Shown piece by piece: positions 57,043-64,000 of a stretch of 64,000 bases of DNA. Source of the stretch: Leifsonia sp. Leaf264 (GTDB lineage: Bacteria > Actinomycetota > Actinomycetes > Actinomycetales > Microbacteriaceae); NCBI RefSeq assembly GCF_001422325.1, contig NZ_LMMR01000007.1, positions 179,539-243,538 on the forward strand, in the 5' to 3' direction. Numbering within the stretch: the stretch's first letter is position 1; each line of letters begins with the position of its first letter. The position numbers were made by a program, and so were the translations under genes. The notes beneath the pieces are model-generated. The model saw only the letters and a program-made list of their open reading frames with translations. It did not search any database and had not been told where the DNA came from.

Positions 57043-57753
57043 ATGACGCGCGCCGATCTCCGCAAGCAGCCCGAGCAGGTCTCCGCGATGTTCGATGACG
57101 TCGCCGCGAGCTACGACCGCACCAACAACGTGCTGTCGATGGGCAACGCCGTGCTCTGGCGCCGCGCCACGACACGTGCCGTGGCGCCGGTGCGCGGTGA
57201 ATCCGTGCTCGACGTCGCAGCTGGCACTGGAACGTCGAGCGCCTCGCTGGCCGCGAGCGGCGCCTACGTGACGGCCGCCGACTTCTCCCCGGGCATGATC
57301 GAGGTCGGTCGACGTCGGCAGGCCGGCGCGACCAACATCGTCTTCATCGAGGCCGATGCCACGAAGCTGCCGTTCGACGACGAATCGTTCGATGCCGTCA
57401 CCATCTCCTTCGGCCTGCGCAACGTCGTGGAGCCGCAGAAGGCCATCGCCGAGTTCCTCCGCGTGACCAAGCCGGGAGGCCGGCTCGTCATCTGCGAGTT
57501 CTCGACTCCGCCGCTCGGCGTCGTGCGCTTCGGCTACGGGATCTACCAGCGCTACGTGATGCCGCCGCTGGTGAAGCTGTCGAGCTCGAACGACTCGGCC
57601 TACGACTACCTCAACGAGTCGATCAACGACTGGCCGGACCAGTCGACGCTGAGCGGCTGGCTGCGCGAGGCCGGCTACACGGATGTGGAGCACCGCAACC
57701 TCACCGCCGGCGTCGTGGCCCTGCACCGGGGCACGAAGCCCCAGACTCGCTGA
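57043..57753 (+). CDS. menG: Demethylmenaquinone methyltransferase
   Basis: This 236-residue SAM-dependent enzyme C-methylates demethylmenaquinone, the last step of the pathway. UbiE/MenG motifs are MFDDVAASYDRTNNVLSMG, SVLDVAAGTGTSSASLA (SAM loop), DFSPGMIEVGRRR and DAVTISFGLRNVVEPQKAI. Length is standard. The polyprenyl diphosphate synthase gene follows after 69 bp with its own promoter, so side-chain synthesis and final methylation are neighbours. Confidence 0.95.
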   Translation: MTRADLRKQPEQVSAMFDDVAASYDRTNNVLSMGNAVLWRRATTRAVAPVRGESVLDVAAGTGTSSASLAASGAYVTAADFSPGMIEVGRRRQAGATNIVFIEADATKLPFDDESFDAVTISFGLRNVVEPQKAIAEFLRVTKPGGRLVICEFSTPPLGVVRFGYGIYQRYVMPPLVKLSSSNDSAYDYLNESINDWPDQSTLSGWLREAGYTDVEHRNLTAGVVALHRGTKPQTR

Positions 57754-57810
57754 TGGGGCGGCGCTGAGGGGTCAACCGCCGGTTCGGCGCGATCCCCCAG
57801 CCGCACTGGG

Positions 57811-57816
57811 TAGGCT
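57811..57816 (+). promoter_or_regulatory. -10 element TAGGCT, leaderless promoter of polyprenyl synthase gene
   Basis: TAGGCT is followed by GAAGGG and the GTG at 57823. Confidence 0.6.
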
Positions 57817-57822
57817 GAAGGG

Positions 57823-58887
57823 GTGATTTCCCCTGTCGTGCGCCGCGGCAGTGCGCTTGCCTCGCAGTTGGGCCTCAGCGACCGACTGCGCGCCACCCCC
57901 GCAGACCGCGACTTCTTCCGATCCGTCGAAGCCGGACTCGACGAGATCGAGCGCCGACTCAGCGAGCAGGTCGCCTTCGCCGACGAGATCGCCGACGTCA
58001 CCACCCGATACCTGCTGAACGCCGGAGGCAAGCGGGTGCGTCCGATGCTCACCCTGCTCACGGCGCACCTCGGCGACGGCATCAACCGCGACGTCATCAC
58101 GGCCGCCACGGCCATCGAGATCACCCATCTCGCCTCGCTCTACCACGACGACGTCATGGACGACTCCGACAAGCGCCGGGGCGTTCCGAGCGCGCAGACA
58201 GTGTGGGGCAACTCCGTCGCCATCCTCGCGGGCGACCTGCTGTTCGCGCGTGCCAGCCAGCTCATGGCCGGTCTCGGCGAAGGCGCCATCCGACTGCAGG
58301 CCACCACCTTCGAGCGCCTCGTGCTCGGGCAGCTGCACGAGACCGTGGGCCCTGACGACGGTCAGGACCCCGTCGATCACTACCTCGGGGTGCTCGCCGA
58401 CAAGACAGGCTCGCTCATCGCCCTGGCCGCTCAATCCGGCGTGATCTTCTCGAACGCGCCGAGCGAGTACGAGCAGCCGATCGTCGATTACGGCGAGCGC
58501 ATCGGCATCGCTTTCCAGCTCATCGACGACGTCATCGACCTGTCGCCGCAGCCCGAGGAGACCGGCAAGGTTCCCGGCACCGACCTGCGCGCCGGCGTCG
58601 TCACGCTGCCGCTGCTCCGTCTTCGTGAGGCCGCGCTGACGGATGCGGCATCCGCAGACCTCCTCCTCCGCCTCGAGGCCGGCGTCATCGGCCTGCTCGA
58701 CGTCGACGAGGTCGCCGCAGACGCCCTCATCGCCGAGCTCCGCGAGCACCCCGTGACAGCGGCGACCCTCGCCGAGGCTCACCGCTGGGCGCACGAGGCC
58801 GTCGCCGGGCTCGACACCCTGCCCAACGGACCCGTCAAGAAAGCGCTCATCCGTTTCGCCGACACGATCGTCGAACGCAGCAGTTAG
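57823..58887 (+). CDS. Polyprenyl diphosphate synthase (menaquinone side chain)
   Basis: This 354-residue trans-prenyltransferase elongates farnesyl or geranylgeranyl diphosphate with IPP. The first Asp-rich motif is LYHDDVMDDSDKRRG near residue 107, the second FQLIDDVIDLSP near 234; LLNAGGKRVRPML binds IPP. Residues before the first motif (ASLYH) are small, allowing a long product, as expected for the C40-C50 side chains of actinobacterial menaquinones. The place between menG and fpr supports a menaquinone role. A GTG leaderless start is predicted. The reductase gene starts 15 bp after the stop and probably shares the transcript. Confidence 0.93.
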   Translation: MISPVVRRGSALASQLGLSDRLRATPADRDFFRSVEAGLDEIERRLSEQVAFADEIADVTTRYLLNAGGKRVRPMLTLLTAHLGDGINRDVITAATAIEITHLASLYHDDVMDDSDKRRGVPSAQTVWGNSVAILAGDLLFARASQLMAGLGEGAIRLQATTFERLVLGQLHETVGPDDGQDPVDHYLGVLADKTGSLIALAAQSGVIFSNAPSEYEQPIVDYGERIGIAFQLIDDVIDLSPQPEETGKVPGTDLRAGVVTLPLLRLREAALTDAASADLLLRLEAGVIGLLDVDEVAADALIAELREHPVTAATLAEAHRWAHEAVAGLDTLPNGPVKKALIRFADTIVERSS

Positions 58888-58902
58888 GAACGTCACCCCA
58901 CG

Positions 58903-60270
58903 ATGACCAAGCTCCGCCTCGCCATCGTCGGCGCCGGCCCTGCCGGAATCTACGCCGCCGACATCCTGCTCAAAGCAGAACGGAACTTCGACGTCTCGAT
59001 CGACCTGTTCGATCACCTGCCCGCGCCCTACGGGCTCGTGCGCTACGGCGTCGCCCCCGACCACCCCCGCATCAAGGGCATCATCAACGCCCTGCGGGAG
59101 GTGCTCGACCGCGGCGACATCCGCATCTTCGGCAACGTGCGCTTCGGCGTCGACATCACGCTCGACGACCTCAAGAAGCACTACAACGCGGTGATCTTCG
59201 CCACCGGCGCCGTTCGCGACGCCGAGCTGCCGGTTCCCGGCGTGGAACTCGAGGGCTCGTACGGCGCCGCCGAGTTCGTCAGCTGGTTCGACGGCCACCC
59301 CGACTACCCGCGCGAGTGGCCGCTCGACGCCGAGTCCGTCGCCGTCATCGGTAACGGCAACGTGGCGCTCGACGTGGCCCGCATGCTCGCGAAGCACGCT
59401 GAAGACCTGCTGCCCACCGAGATCCCCGCGAACGTGCACGCCGGGCTCGCCGCGTCACCCGTGACCGACGTGCACGTCTTCGGTCGCCGGGGCCCGACAT
59501 CGGTCAAGTTCACCCCGCTCGAACTGCGCGAGCTCGGCGAGTTGCGCGACGTCGACATGATCGTGCACGACGAGGACTTCGACTACGACGATGCCGCGCG
59601 CGCGGCCGTCAGCGGCAACAAGCAGGTCTTCGTGATCGACAAGACCCTGCAGCAGTGGCGCCAGCGCGAGGTCGGCCAGGCGTCACGACGCCTGCACCTG
59701 CACTTCTTCGCCAAGCCGCTGGAGCTCGTCGACGACGGCACCGGCCGGGTGGGCGCCATCCGTTTCGAGCGTACGGCGCCGGATGGCGAAGGCGGCGTCG
59801 TCGGCACGGGCGAGGTGCGGGAGATCCCGATCCAGGCGCTCTACCGGGCCGTCGGCTACTTCGGTTCCCCGCTACCCGGAGTGCCCTTCGACAAGAAGCG
59901 CGGAGTGATCCCGAACCACGAGGGCCAGGTGCTCGTGAAGGACGCCGAGTCTGGCCAGTCCCGGCAGATGTACGGCGTCTACGCCACGGGGTGGATCAAG
60001 CGCGGACCGGTCGGCCTCATCGGCCACACCAAGTCCGATGCGATGGAGACCATCAAGCACGTCATCAACGACCTCGGCAACTGGTGGAGCCCCGAGTCGC
60101 CGTCCGAGGAGTCGATCGTGGCCCTGCTCGACGAGCGCGGGATCGAGTACACCGATCTCGACGGCTGGCACAACCTCGACGAGCACGAGAAGGCACTCGG
60201 CGAGGCCGAGGGTCGGGTGCGCATCAAGGTCGTGCCGCGCGACGAGATGGTGCAGATCTCGAGGGGCTAG
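58903..60270 (+). CDS. Ferredoxin--NADP+ reductase (adrenodoxin-reductase type)
   Basis: This 455-residue flavoprotein moves electrons between NADPH and ferredoxin, like mycobacterial FprA. The FAD loop is RLAIVGAGPAGIYAADILL, then HLPAPYGLVRYGVAPDHP, the family's key segment. The NADPH site is VAVIGNGNVALDVARML, and the C-terminal YATGWIKRGPVGLIGHTKSDA is nearly invariant. It likely feeds ferredoxin-dependent or P450-type enzymes, or the flavin monooxygenases only indirectly. Its stop overlaps the stop of the converging aminotransferase gene by four bases. Confidence 0.94.
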   Translation: MTKLRLAIVGAGPAGIYAADILLKAERNFDVSIDLFDHLPAPYGLVRYGVAPDHPRIKGIINALREVLDRGDIRIFGNVRFGVDITLDDLKKHYNAVIFATGAVRDAELPVPGVELEGSYGAAEFVSWFDGHPDYPREWPLDAESVAVIGNGNVALDVARMLAKHAEDLLPTEIPANVHAGLAASPVTDVHVFGRRGPTSVKFTPLELRELGELRDVDMIVHDEDFDYDDAARAAVSGNKQVFVIDKTLQQWRQREVGQASRRLHLHFFAKPLELVDDGTGRVGAIRFERTAPDGEGGVVGTGEVREIPIQALYRAVGYFGSPLPGVPFDKKRGVIPNHEGQVLVKDAESGQSRQMYGVYATGWIKRGPVGLIGHTKSDAMETIKHVINDLGNWWSPESPSEESIVALLDERGIEYTDLDGWHNLDEHEKALGEAEGRVRIKVVPRDEMVQISRG

Positions 60271-61625
60271 TCTCCTGAGACCAGCGGGCGGATGACGTCC
60301 CGCAGCGCGGCATGGTGCGCCGCCACGTCGTCGAGCGTCGTCGTCGGGCACATCAGCGCCATGTTGTGGAACGGCGTGAGCAGGATGCCGCGGTTGGCGA
60401 GGGCCAGGTGCAGGTAGTCCTCCAGCTCGGGGTCGGCTGCGGCTGCCGCATCCGTTCCGTTGCTCGGATACGGCGTCGCGAACCTGTACTCGGCCCGCGC
60501 ACCCAGCTGGTTGATCGACCACGGCAGCTCGAACTCGGCGATGATCGCTCGGACACCGTCCGTGAAGGCCTTCGCGGTTGCGATCATTTCGTCGAAGGCG
60601 GCATCCGTCAGCACGTGCTCGAGAGTGGCTCGCATGGCCGCGACGGAGAGCGGGGAGCCCGCGAGGGTGCCGCCGACGCCGCCCATGTCGACGATGTCGA
60701 GGTCGTCGCGGTCCAGGATGCCCCGGGCGAGTTCGGCTGAGAGGCCGTAGGCGCCGCTCGGGATGCCGCCGCCGATGGCCTTGCCGATGACGACGACGTC
60801 GGGTTCGAGTCCCCAGGCCTGCGTTGCACCACCCGGCCCGGCCGAGAACGTGTGCGTCTCGTCGATGATGAGCAGGGCGCCGTACTTGCGGGTGAGCCGG
60901 CGCACCTCGTCGTGGTAGCCGGGCTCCGGCAGCACGATGCCGATGTTCGTGAGCGCCGGTTCGATGAGCACCGCCGCCACGTCGCCGTGCTTGAGCTGCT
61001 GCTTCAGTGAGCGCACGTCGTTGAACTCCGCCACGCGGCTGGTCTCGGTGACGGGCACCGGTGCGCCGACGTTGCCCGGGCGGTCCATGCCCTCGCCGTC
61101 GGGTCCGACGACGATCAGCGATTCGTCGACGCTGCCGTGGTAGCAGTAGGAGTGGAACAGGATCTTGCTGCGGCCGGTGAGTGCTCGCACGAGGCGGATG
61201 GCCCAGCGGTTGGCATCAGTCGCCGTCAGGGTGAAGCTCCACGCGTCCATGCCGAAGCGGCGGGAGAGCTCGGCGCCCACCCACTCGGCATCCGTCGTGG
61301 GCATCATCATGGTCATGCCGCCCTGTTCGTAGATGCGCCGACCGACGGCGTCGACGACGGGAGCGGGGGAGTGGCCGGCCATTGCGCCCGTATCGCCCAG
61401 CGCGAAGTCGATGTACTCGTTGCCGTCGATGTCGACCACGCGATTGCCGCGCGCGCTCTCCGCGTACAGCGGGAACGCGCCGGCCTTCTTGTTCATCCAG
61501 GTCATCGGCACGCGGCCGAACAGGTGTCCGGCATCGGCGTAGGCGGCCGCCGATCTCGGATTGCGTTCGGCGAACACGGCCGCCTCACGCTCGGACAGTC
61601 GCGCCAGTCGGCCCCGGTCGATCAT
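60267..61625 (-). CDS. Class III PLP-dependent aminotransferase (aspartate aminotransferase family)
   Basis: This 452-residue PLP enzyme is related to glutamate-1-semialdehyde aminomutase. The PLP lysine lies in VVVIGKAIGGGIPSGAYG near residue 285, and the cofactor Asp in LLIIDETHTFSAGPGG near 255. GNEYIDFALGDTGAMAGHSP and FTLTATDANRWAIRLVRA form the substrate and phosphate side. The typical GTE/GSEA pattern is replaced by TATDAN, which is unusual and speaks against HemL. It probably transaminates or isomerises an amino acid of unknown identity. AAGGAG precedes the ATG. It is divergent from the alpha/beta hydrolase gene. Confidence 0.87.
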   Translation of the reverse strand: MIDRGRLARLSEREAAVFAERNPRSAAAYADAGHLFGRVPMTWMNKKAGAFPLYAESARGNRVVDIDGNEYIDFALGDTGAMAGHSPAPVVDAVGRRIYEQGGMTMMMPTTDAEWVGAELSRRFGMDAWSFTLTATDANRWAIRLVRALTGRSKILFHSYCYHGSVDESLIVVGPDGEGMDRPGNVGAPVPVTETSRVAEFNDVRSLKQQLKHGDVAAVLIEPALTNIGIVLPEPGYHDEVRRLTRKYGALLIIDETHTFSAGPGGATQAWGLEPDVVVIGKAIGGGIPSGAYGLSAELARGILDRDDLDIVDMGGVGGTLAGSPLSVAAMRATLEHVLTDAAFDEMIATAKAFTDGVRAIIAEFELPWSINQLGARAEYRFATPYPSNGTDAAAAADPELEDYLHLALANRGILLTPFHNMALMCPTTTLDDVAAHHAALRDVIRPLVSGD

Positions 61626-61692
61626 GCGTGCTCCTTCGCTCGTGAGGGAACTCTACTGGCGAGGTCGGGACGCGCTCGGCAGGCCCGGCTCC

Positions 61693-61698
61693 TAGAGT
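61693..61698 (+). promoter_or_regulatory. -10 element TAGAGT, leaderless promoter of alpha/beta hydrolase gene
   Basis: TAGAGT is followed by GAAGCT and the GTG at 61705. Confidence 0.6.
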
Positions 61699-61704
61699 GA
61701 AGCT

Positions 61705-62703
61705 GTGGTCAGATCGCACGGATGGCAGCCGGATGTGCTGGGGCGCGGGTACGAGCAGCTCACGCTGCCCCTCGCGGACGACTCCGAGGGCGAGGTCGTC
61801 GCCACCCTGGTGCGCCGCCGTGGCCTACCGCTCGAACTGCCGGGACACGGGCCGGCGCACGGCATCGACGTGCTCTACGTGCACGGCTGGTCGGACTACT
61901 TCTTCCAGACCCACCTCGCCGACTACTGGCACGACAAGGGCGCCCGCTTCTTCGCCCTCGACCTGCGCAAGTACGGCCGCAGCCTGCGCCCGCACCAGAC
62001 GCCGGGGTTCGTCACCGATCTGGGCGAGTACGACGAGGACATCGAAGCGGCGCTCGCCGCCATGGGGCACTCGCCGCACGACGACCTGGGCGGGAGGTCT
62101 CTCGTGCTCATGGGCCACTCGACCGGAGGCCTGACCATGAGCCTCTGGGCGGCGCGGCATCCGCATCGCACTCGGGGCGTCGTGCTCAACAGTGCCTGGC
62201 TCGAGTTCCAGGCCAGTGCCATCGGGCGACAGGCCATCACCCCGCTCACCCGTGCCGAGGCCCGCCTCAACCCGCGCGCGCCGATGCCCAACGTCGACCT
62301 CGGGTTCTACACCCGGGCCGTCTCCAAGGCAGCCGGCGAGGGCGAGTGGGAGTACGACGACGCGTGGCGGCCGGTGCGTGGCTTCCCCGTGCACCCAGCG
62401 TGGCTGAGCGCCATCTTCTCCGGCCAGGCGCGCGTCGCAGCCGGCCTCGACATCCAGGCGCCGGTGCTCTCGATGATGTCGGACCGCTCCACCATCGCCC
62501 CGCGCTGGTCGACGGCGATGCGCTCGAGCGACTCGGTGCTGGTCGTCGACGACATCGCCGCTCGCTCGCTCAAGCTCGGCGGCACCGTGACCGTCGCGCG
62601 CGTTCCGGGCGCCCTGCACGACGTCTTCCTGTCGGCGCCGCCGGCCCGCGAGGCCGCGATGGCGGCAATCACGCGGTGGCTGAGCGGGTACGCCCCGAAC
62701 TGA
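61705..62703 (+). CDS. Alpha/beta hydrolase (serine aminopeptidase S33-like)
   Basis: This 332-residue soluble hydrolase has an alpha/beta fold: VLYVHGWSDYFFQTHLADYW (oxyanion loop after HG), FFALDLRKYGRS, the nucleophile elbow LVLMGHSTGGLTMS (Ser139), an acid probably in APVLSMMSDRS or VVDD, and the catalytic His in VPGALHDVFLS near residue 308. It resembles monoacylglycerol-lipase-like serine hydrolases (Hydrolase_4). The substrate is unknown. The transcript seems leaderless and monocistronic. Confidence 0.88.
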   Translation: MVRSHGWQPDVLGRGYEQLTLPLADDSEGEVVATLVRRRGLPLELPGHGPAHGIDVLYVHGWSDYFFQTHLADYWHDKGARFFALDLRKYGRSLRPHQTPGFVTDLGEYDEDIEAALAAMGHSPHDDLGGRSLVLMGHSTGGLTMSLWAARHPHRTRGVVLNSAWLEFQASAIGRQAITPLTRAEARLNPRAPMPNVDLGFYTRAVSKAAGEGEWEYDDAWRPVRGFPVHPAWLSAIFSGQARVAAGLDIQAPVLSMMSDRSTIAPRWSTAMRSSDSVLVVDDIAARSLKLGGTVTVARVPGALHDVFLSAPPAREAAMAAITRWLSGYAPN

Positions 62704-62734
62704 TAGCGGCTCCGGATGCCGCGGGTCGCCCCGC

Positions 62735-62794
62735 GCGCCATTTCGTCGTGGACTGCACCGCCTATCGGGGGCGCGCTACCCCGCGAAATGGCGC
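62735..62794. repeat. Dispersed GCGCCATTTC palindrome, copy C
   Basis: Arms GCGCCATTTCG (62735-62745) and its complement (62784-62794), 38 bases apart, match the arms of copy A at 1787-1847. It lies between convergent genes, as copy A does. Confidence 0.7.
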
Positions 62795-62822
62795 AGGGCG
62801 GGAGGGCGCAGCCGCCGCTCAT

Positions 62823-62867
62823 GCTGTCGCCGCTCAGGCTGTCGCCGCTCGGGCTGTCGGCGCTCAG
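62823..62867. repeat. Three 15-bp tandem units (GCTGTCGCCGCTCAG)
   Basis: Three copies with one or two changes occur at 62823, 62838 and 62853; the third overlaps the stop codon of the Nudix gene (62864-62866). Confidence 0.65.
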
Positions 62868-63562
62868 GCCGACGGCGCGAACGGGCCGTGCAGCGCCGCC
62901 CATTGCAGCAGCATGATGGTCTTCGCGTCGATGATGTCGTCGCCGATGCGAGCCAGCGCCTCGTTGAACGGCACCTCGAGCACGGTGATGTCCTCGCCCT
63001 CATCGGCGAGGCCGCCGCCCGCTGCGCGGTCGGCATCGTACGGCGCAGCGTAGAAGTGCAGCTTCTCGGTGACCGAGCCCGGACTCATGTACACGTCGAA
63101 GACATGCTCGACGGCGCCGACCTGCACGCCGCTCTCCTCCTCGGCCTCGCGACGGATGGCGGTCTCGGCGTCATCGTCGTCGAGCAGACCGCCGACGGTC
63201 TCGATGAGGTTGCCGTCCTCATGCCCGTTCACGTAGGCCGGGAAGCGGAACTGGCTGGTCAGGAGCACAGTGCGATCCGCGCTGTTGTACAGCAGGATGG
63301 TCGCGCCGTCGCCGCGGTCGTAGGTCTCCCGCTCCTGGGTCGACCACGTTCCGTCGCTGTGCTGGAAGTCGAAGGACGTGACCCGGGTGACGTACCAGTT
63401 CGAGGTGAGCAGTCGCACGTCGCGGATGCGCACCCGCGGGTTGCCGGAGAGGTCGAGCCCCACCCGGTCGAGTCCGGTGCGCCCGCGGCGGTCGGGGGCA
63501 TCGACGCCGGGCACGCCGAGGATGCCGGCATCGGGCCCGGCGCCGGCTGCGGCATCCGTCAT
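62864..63562 (-). CDS. Nudix hydrolase, NudK/YffH-like
   Basis: This 232-residue protein hydrolyses a nucleoside diphosphate linked to another group. The Nudix box is VGGLLDDDDAETAIRREAEE followed by ESGVQ, with Asp at the usual first Glu position and the essential R-E-x-x-E-E-x-G intact. MSPGSVTEKLHFYAAPYDAD after the box is typical of the GDP-mannose/ADP-ribose diphosphatase group. The N-terminal VRIRDVRLLTSNWYVTRVTSFDFQ also fits NudK. ATG 63562 lies four bases after the YajQ gene's stop, so the two form an operon. Confidence 0.88.
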   Translation of the reverse strand: MTDAAAGAGPDAGILGVPGVDAPDRRGRTGLDRVGLDLSGNPRVRIRDVRLLTSNWYVTRVTSFDFQHSDGTWSTQERETYDRGDGATILLYNSADRTVLLTSQFRFPAYVNGHEDGNLIETVGGLLDDDDAETAIRREAEEESGVQVGAVEHVFDVYMSPGSVTEKLHFYAAPYDADRAAGGGLADEGEDITVLEVPFNEALARIGDDIIDAKTIMLLQWAALHGPFAPSA

Positions 63563-63566
63563 CGAG

Positions 63567-64000
63567 TCAGCGGAAGTTGACGAACTGGAGGGCGACCTCG
63601 AGGTCCTTGCCCTTGAGCAGGGCCATGGTGGCCTGCAGGTCGTCGCGGCTCTTGGACGAGACGCGCAGCTCATCGCCCTGGATCTGGCTCTTGACGCTCT
63701 TGGGAGCCTCGTCGCGGATGATCTTCGAGACCTTCTTGGCGTTCTCGCTGTCGATGCCGTTCTTCAGGGCGATCTCGATGCGGAACTCCTTGCCGGACGG
63801 GTACGGTTCGCCGGTGTCGAGCGAGCGCAGTGTGATGCCGCGCTTGATGAACTTCGACTCGACCACCTCGAGCACGGCCTTGACGCGCTCGTCGGTGGCG
63901 GCCTTCAGCAGGATCTTCTCGCCGCTCCATTCGACCGAGGCGCCGACGTTCTTGAAGTCGTAGCGCTGCTCGACCTCTTTGCGCGCCTGGTTGACGGCGT
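63567..64000 (-). CDS. YajQ family nucleotide-binding protein (5' truncated by window)
   Basis: This partial gene gives about 144 C-terminal residues of a YajQ/DUF520 protein, beginning AVNQARKEVEQRYDFKNVGA. It continues with ESKFIKRGITLRSLD, VSKIIRDEAPKSVKSQIQGD and ends KGKDLEVALQFVNFR. About 20 N-terminal residues lie beyond the right edge. Family members bind cyclic di-GMP or GTP in some bacteria; the role in actinobacteria is unknown. It is the first visible gene of the pair with the Nudix hydrolase. Confidence 0.94.
   Translation of the reverse strand, partial: AVNQARKEVEQRYDFKNVGASVEWSGEKILLKAATDERVKAVLEVVESKFIKRGITLRSLDTGEPYPSGKEFRIEIALKNGIDSENAKKVSKIIRDEAPKSVKSQIQGDELRVSSKSRDDLQATMALLKGKDLEVALQFVNFR

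Noticed and set aside
60267-61625. Aminotransferase as glutamate-1-semialdehyde aminomutase (HemL)
   Set aside because: Related fold, but the conserved phosphate-binding region reads TATDAN instead of the HemL pattern, and no heme gene is adjacent.
61705-62703. Alpha/beta hydrolase as the missing MenH
   Set aside because: It is an alpha/beta hydrolase, but its sequence resembles serine-aminopeptidase/monoacylglycerol-lipase-like proteins, it is 70 residues longer than MenH and lies outside the men genes.
1-64000. rRNA, tRNA, insertion sequences, prophage genes or integrase attachment sites
   Set aside because: None recognised; the accessory island at the left is not flanked by a visible tRNA, integrase or transposase.

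Overview
The window is high-GC actinobacterial chromosome. It most resembles a Microbacteriaceae-type organism (Leifsonia/Microbacterium-like), inferred from the 32-residue bS22 ribosomal protein, menaquinone genes, a System II (Ccs) cytochrome c pathway, the constant GGATGCCG/GGCATCCG codon context, and many genes that start directly downstream of a -10 hexamer. No rRNA, tRNA, insertion sequence, prophage or CRISPR array was found. Nearly all of it is protein coding; two gene-poor stretches exceed 300 bases (16716-17160 and 40747-41205), and both carry regulatory-looking structure.

Positions 1-15.9 kb hold an accessory nutrient-salvage island: an amino-acid-type ABC transporter (ATPase and binding protein; permease presumably off the left edge), two acetyltransferase genes (one a tandem double GNAT), a sarcosine-oxidase-like flavoprotein, a 654-residue FAD/NAD(P)-binding protein, four luciferase-like flavin monooxygenases, a DUF1684 protein, an ATP-grasp ligase, an M20D amidohydrolase and an AhpD-like protein. 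Importer, N-acetyltransferase, flavin monooxygenase and N-deacylase together recall the S-alkylcysteine / S-(2-succino)cysteine salvage operons (ytm, yxe, snd) of Bacillus. A shared motif TGTKAC-N6-TGTC sits in three promoter regions of the island and again upstream of a winged-helix regulator (16023-16715), whose transcript appears to begin with a leaderless 33-codon ORF rich in Met and Cys codons.

Positions 17-25 kb are housekeeping: upp, tadA, a glutamine amidotransferase, a cation-efflux protein divergent from proC, a TrkA/TrkH potassium system, an ArsR regulator, the HTH-bS22 pair, a glutaredoxin-like protein and a SHOCT membrane protein. At 25.2-34.4 kb is a sulfate-ester unit: two tandem sulfatases, a HAD hydrolase, a SulP anion transporter, a GAP-family membrane protein and a formylglycine-generating enzyme with both active-site cysteines. 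At 34.5-40.7 kb are a short archaeal-type AspRS and a histidine-phosphatase/ResA/CcdA/ResB/CcsB cytochrome c maturation run.

At 41.2-47.3 kb one secreted 2014-residue amylopullulanase carries an alpha-amylase and a pullulanase in one chain, behind LacI-type operators and a 32-bp tandem repeat array. From 47.3 to 58.9 kb lie most menaquinone genes (menC, B, E, A, D, F, G and a polyprenyl diphosphate synthase) interleaved with DUF4229, PLDc_N, PPK2 and DUF427 genes. The right end has a ferredoxin reductase, a class III aminotransferase, an alpha/beta hydrolase, a Nudix hydrolase and a partial YajQ gene.
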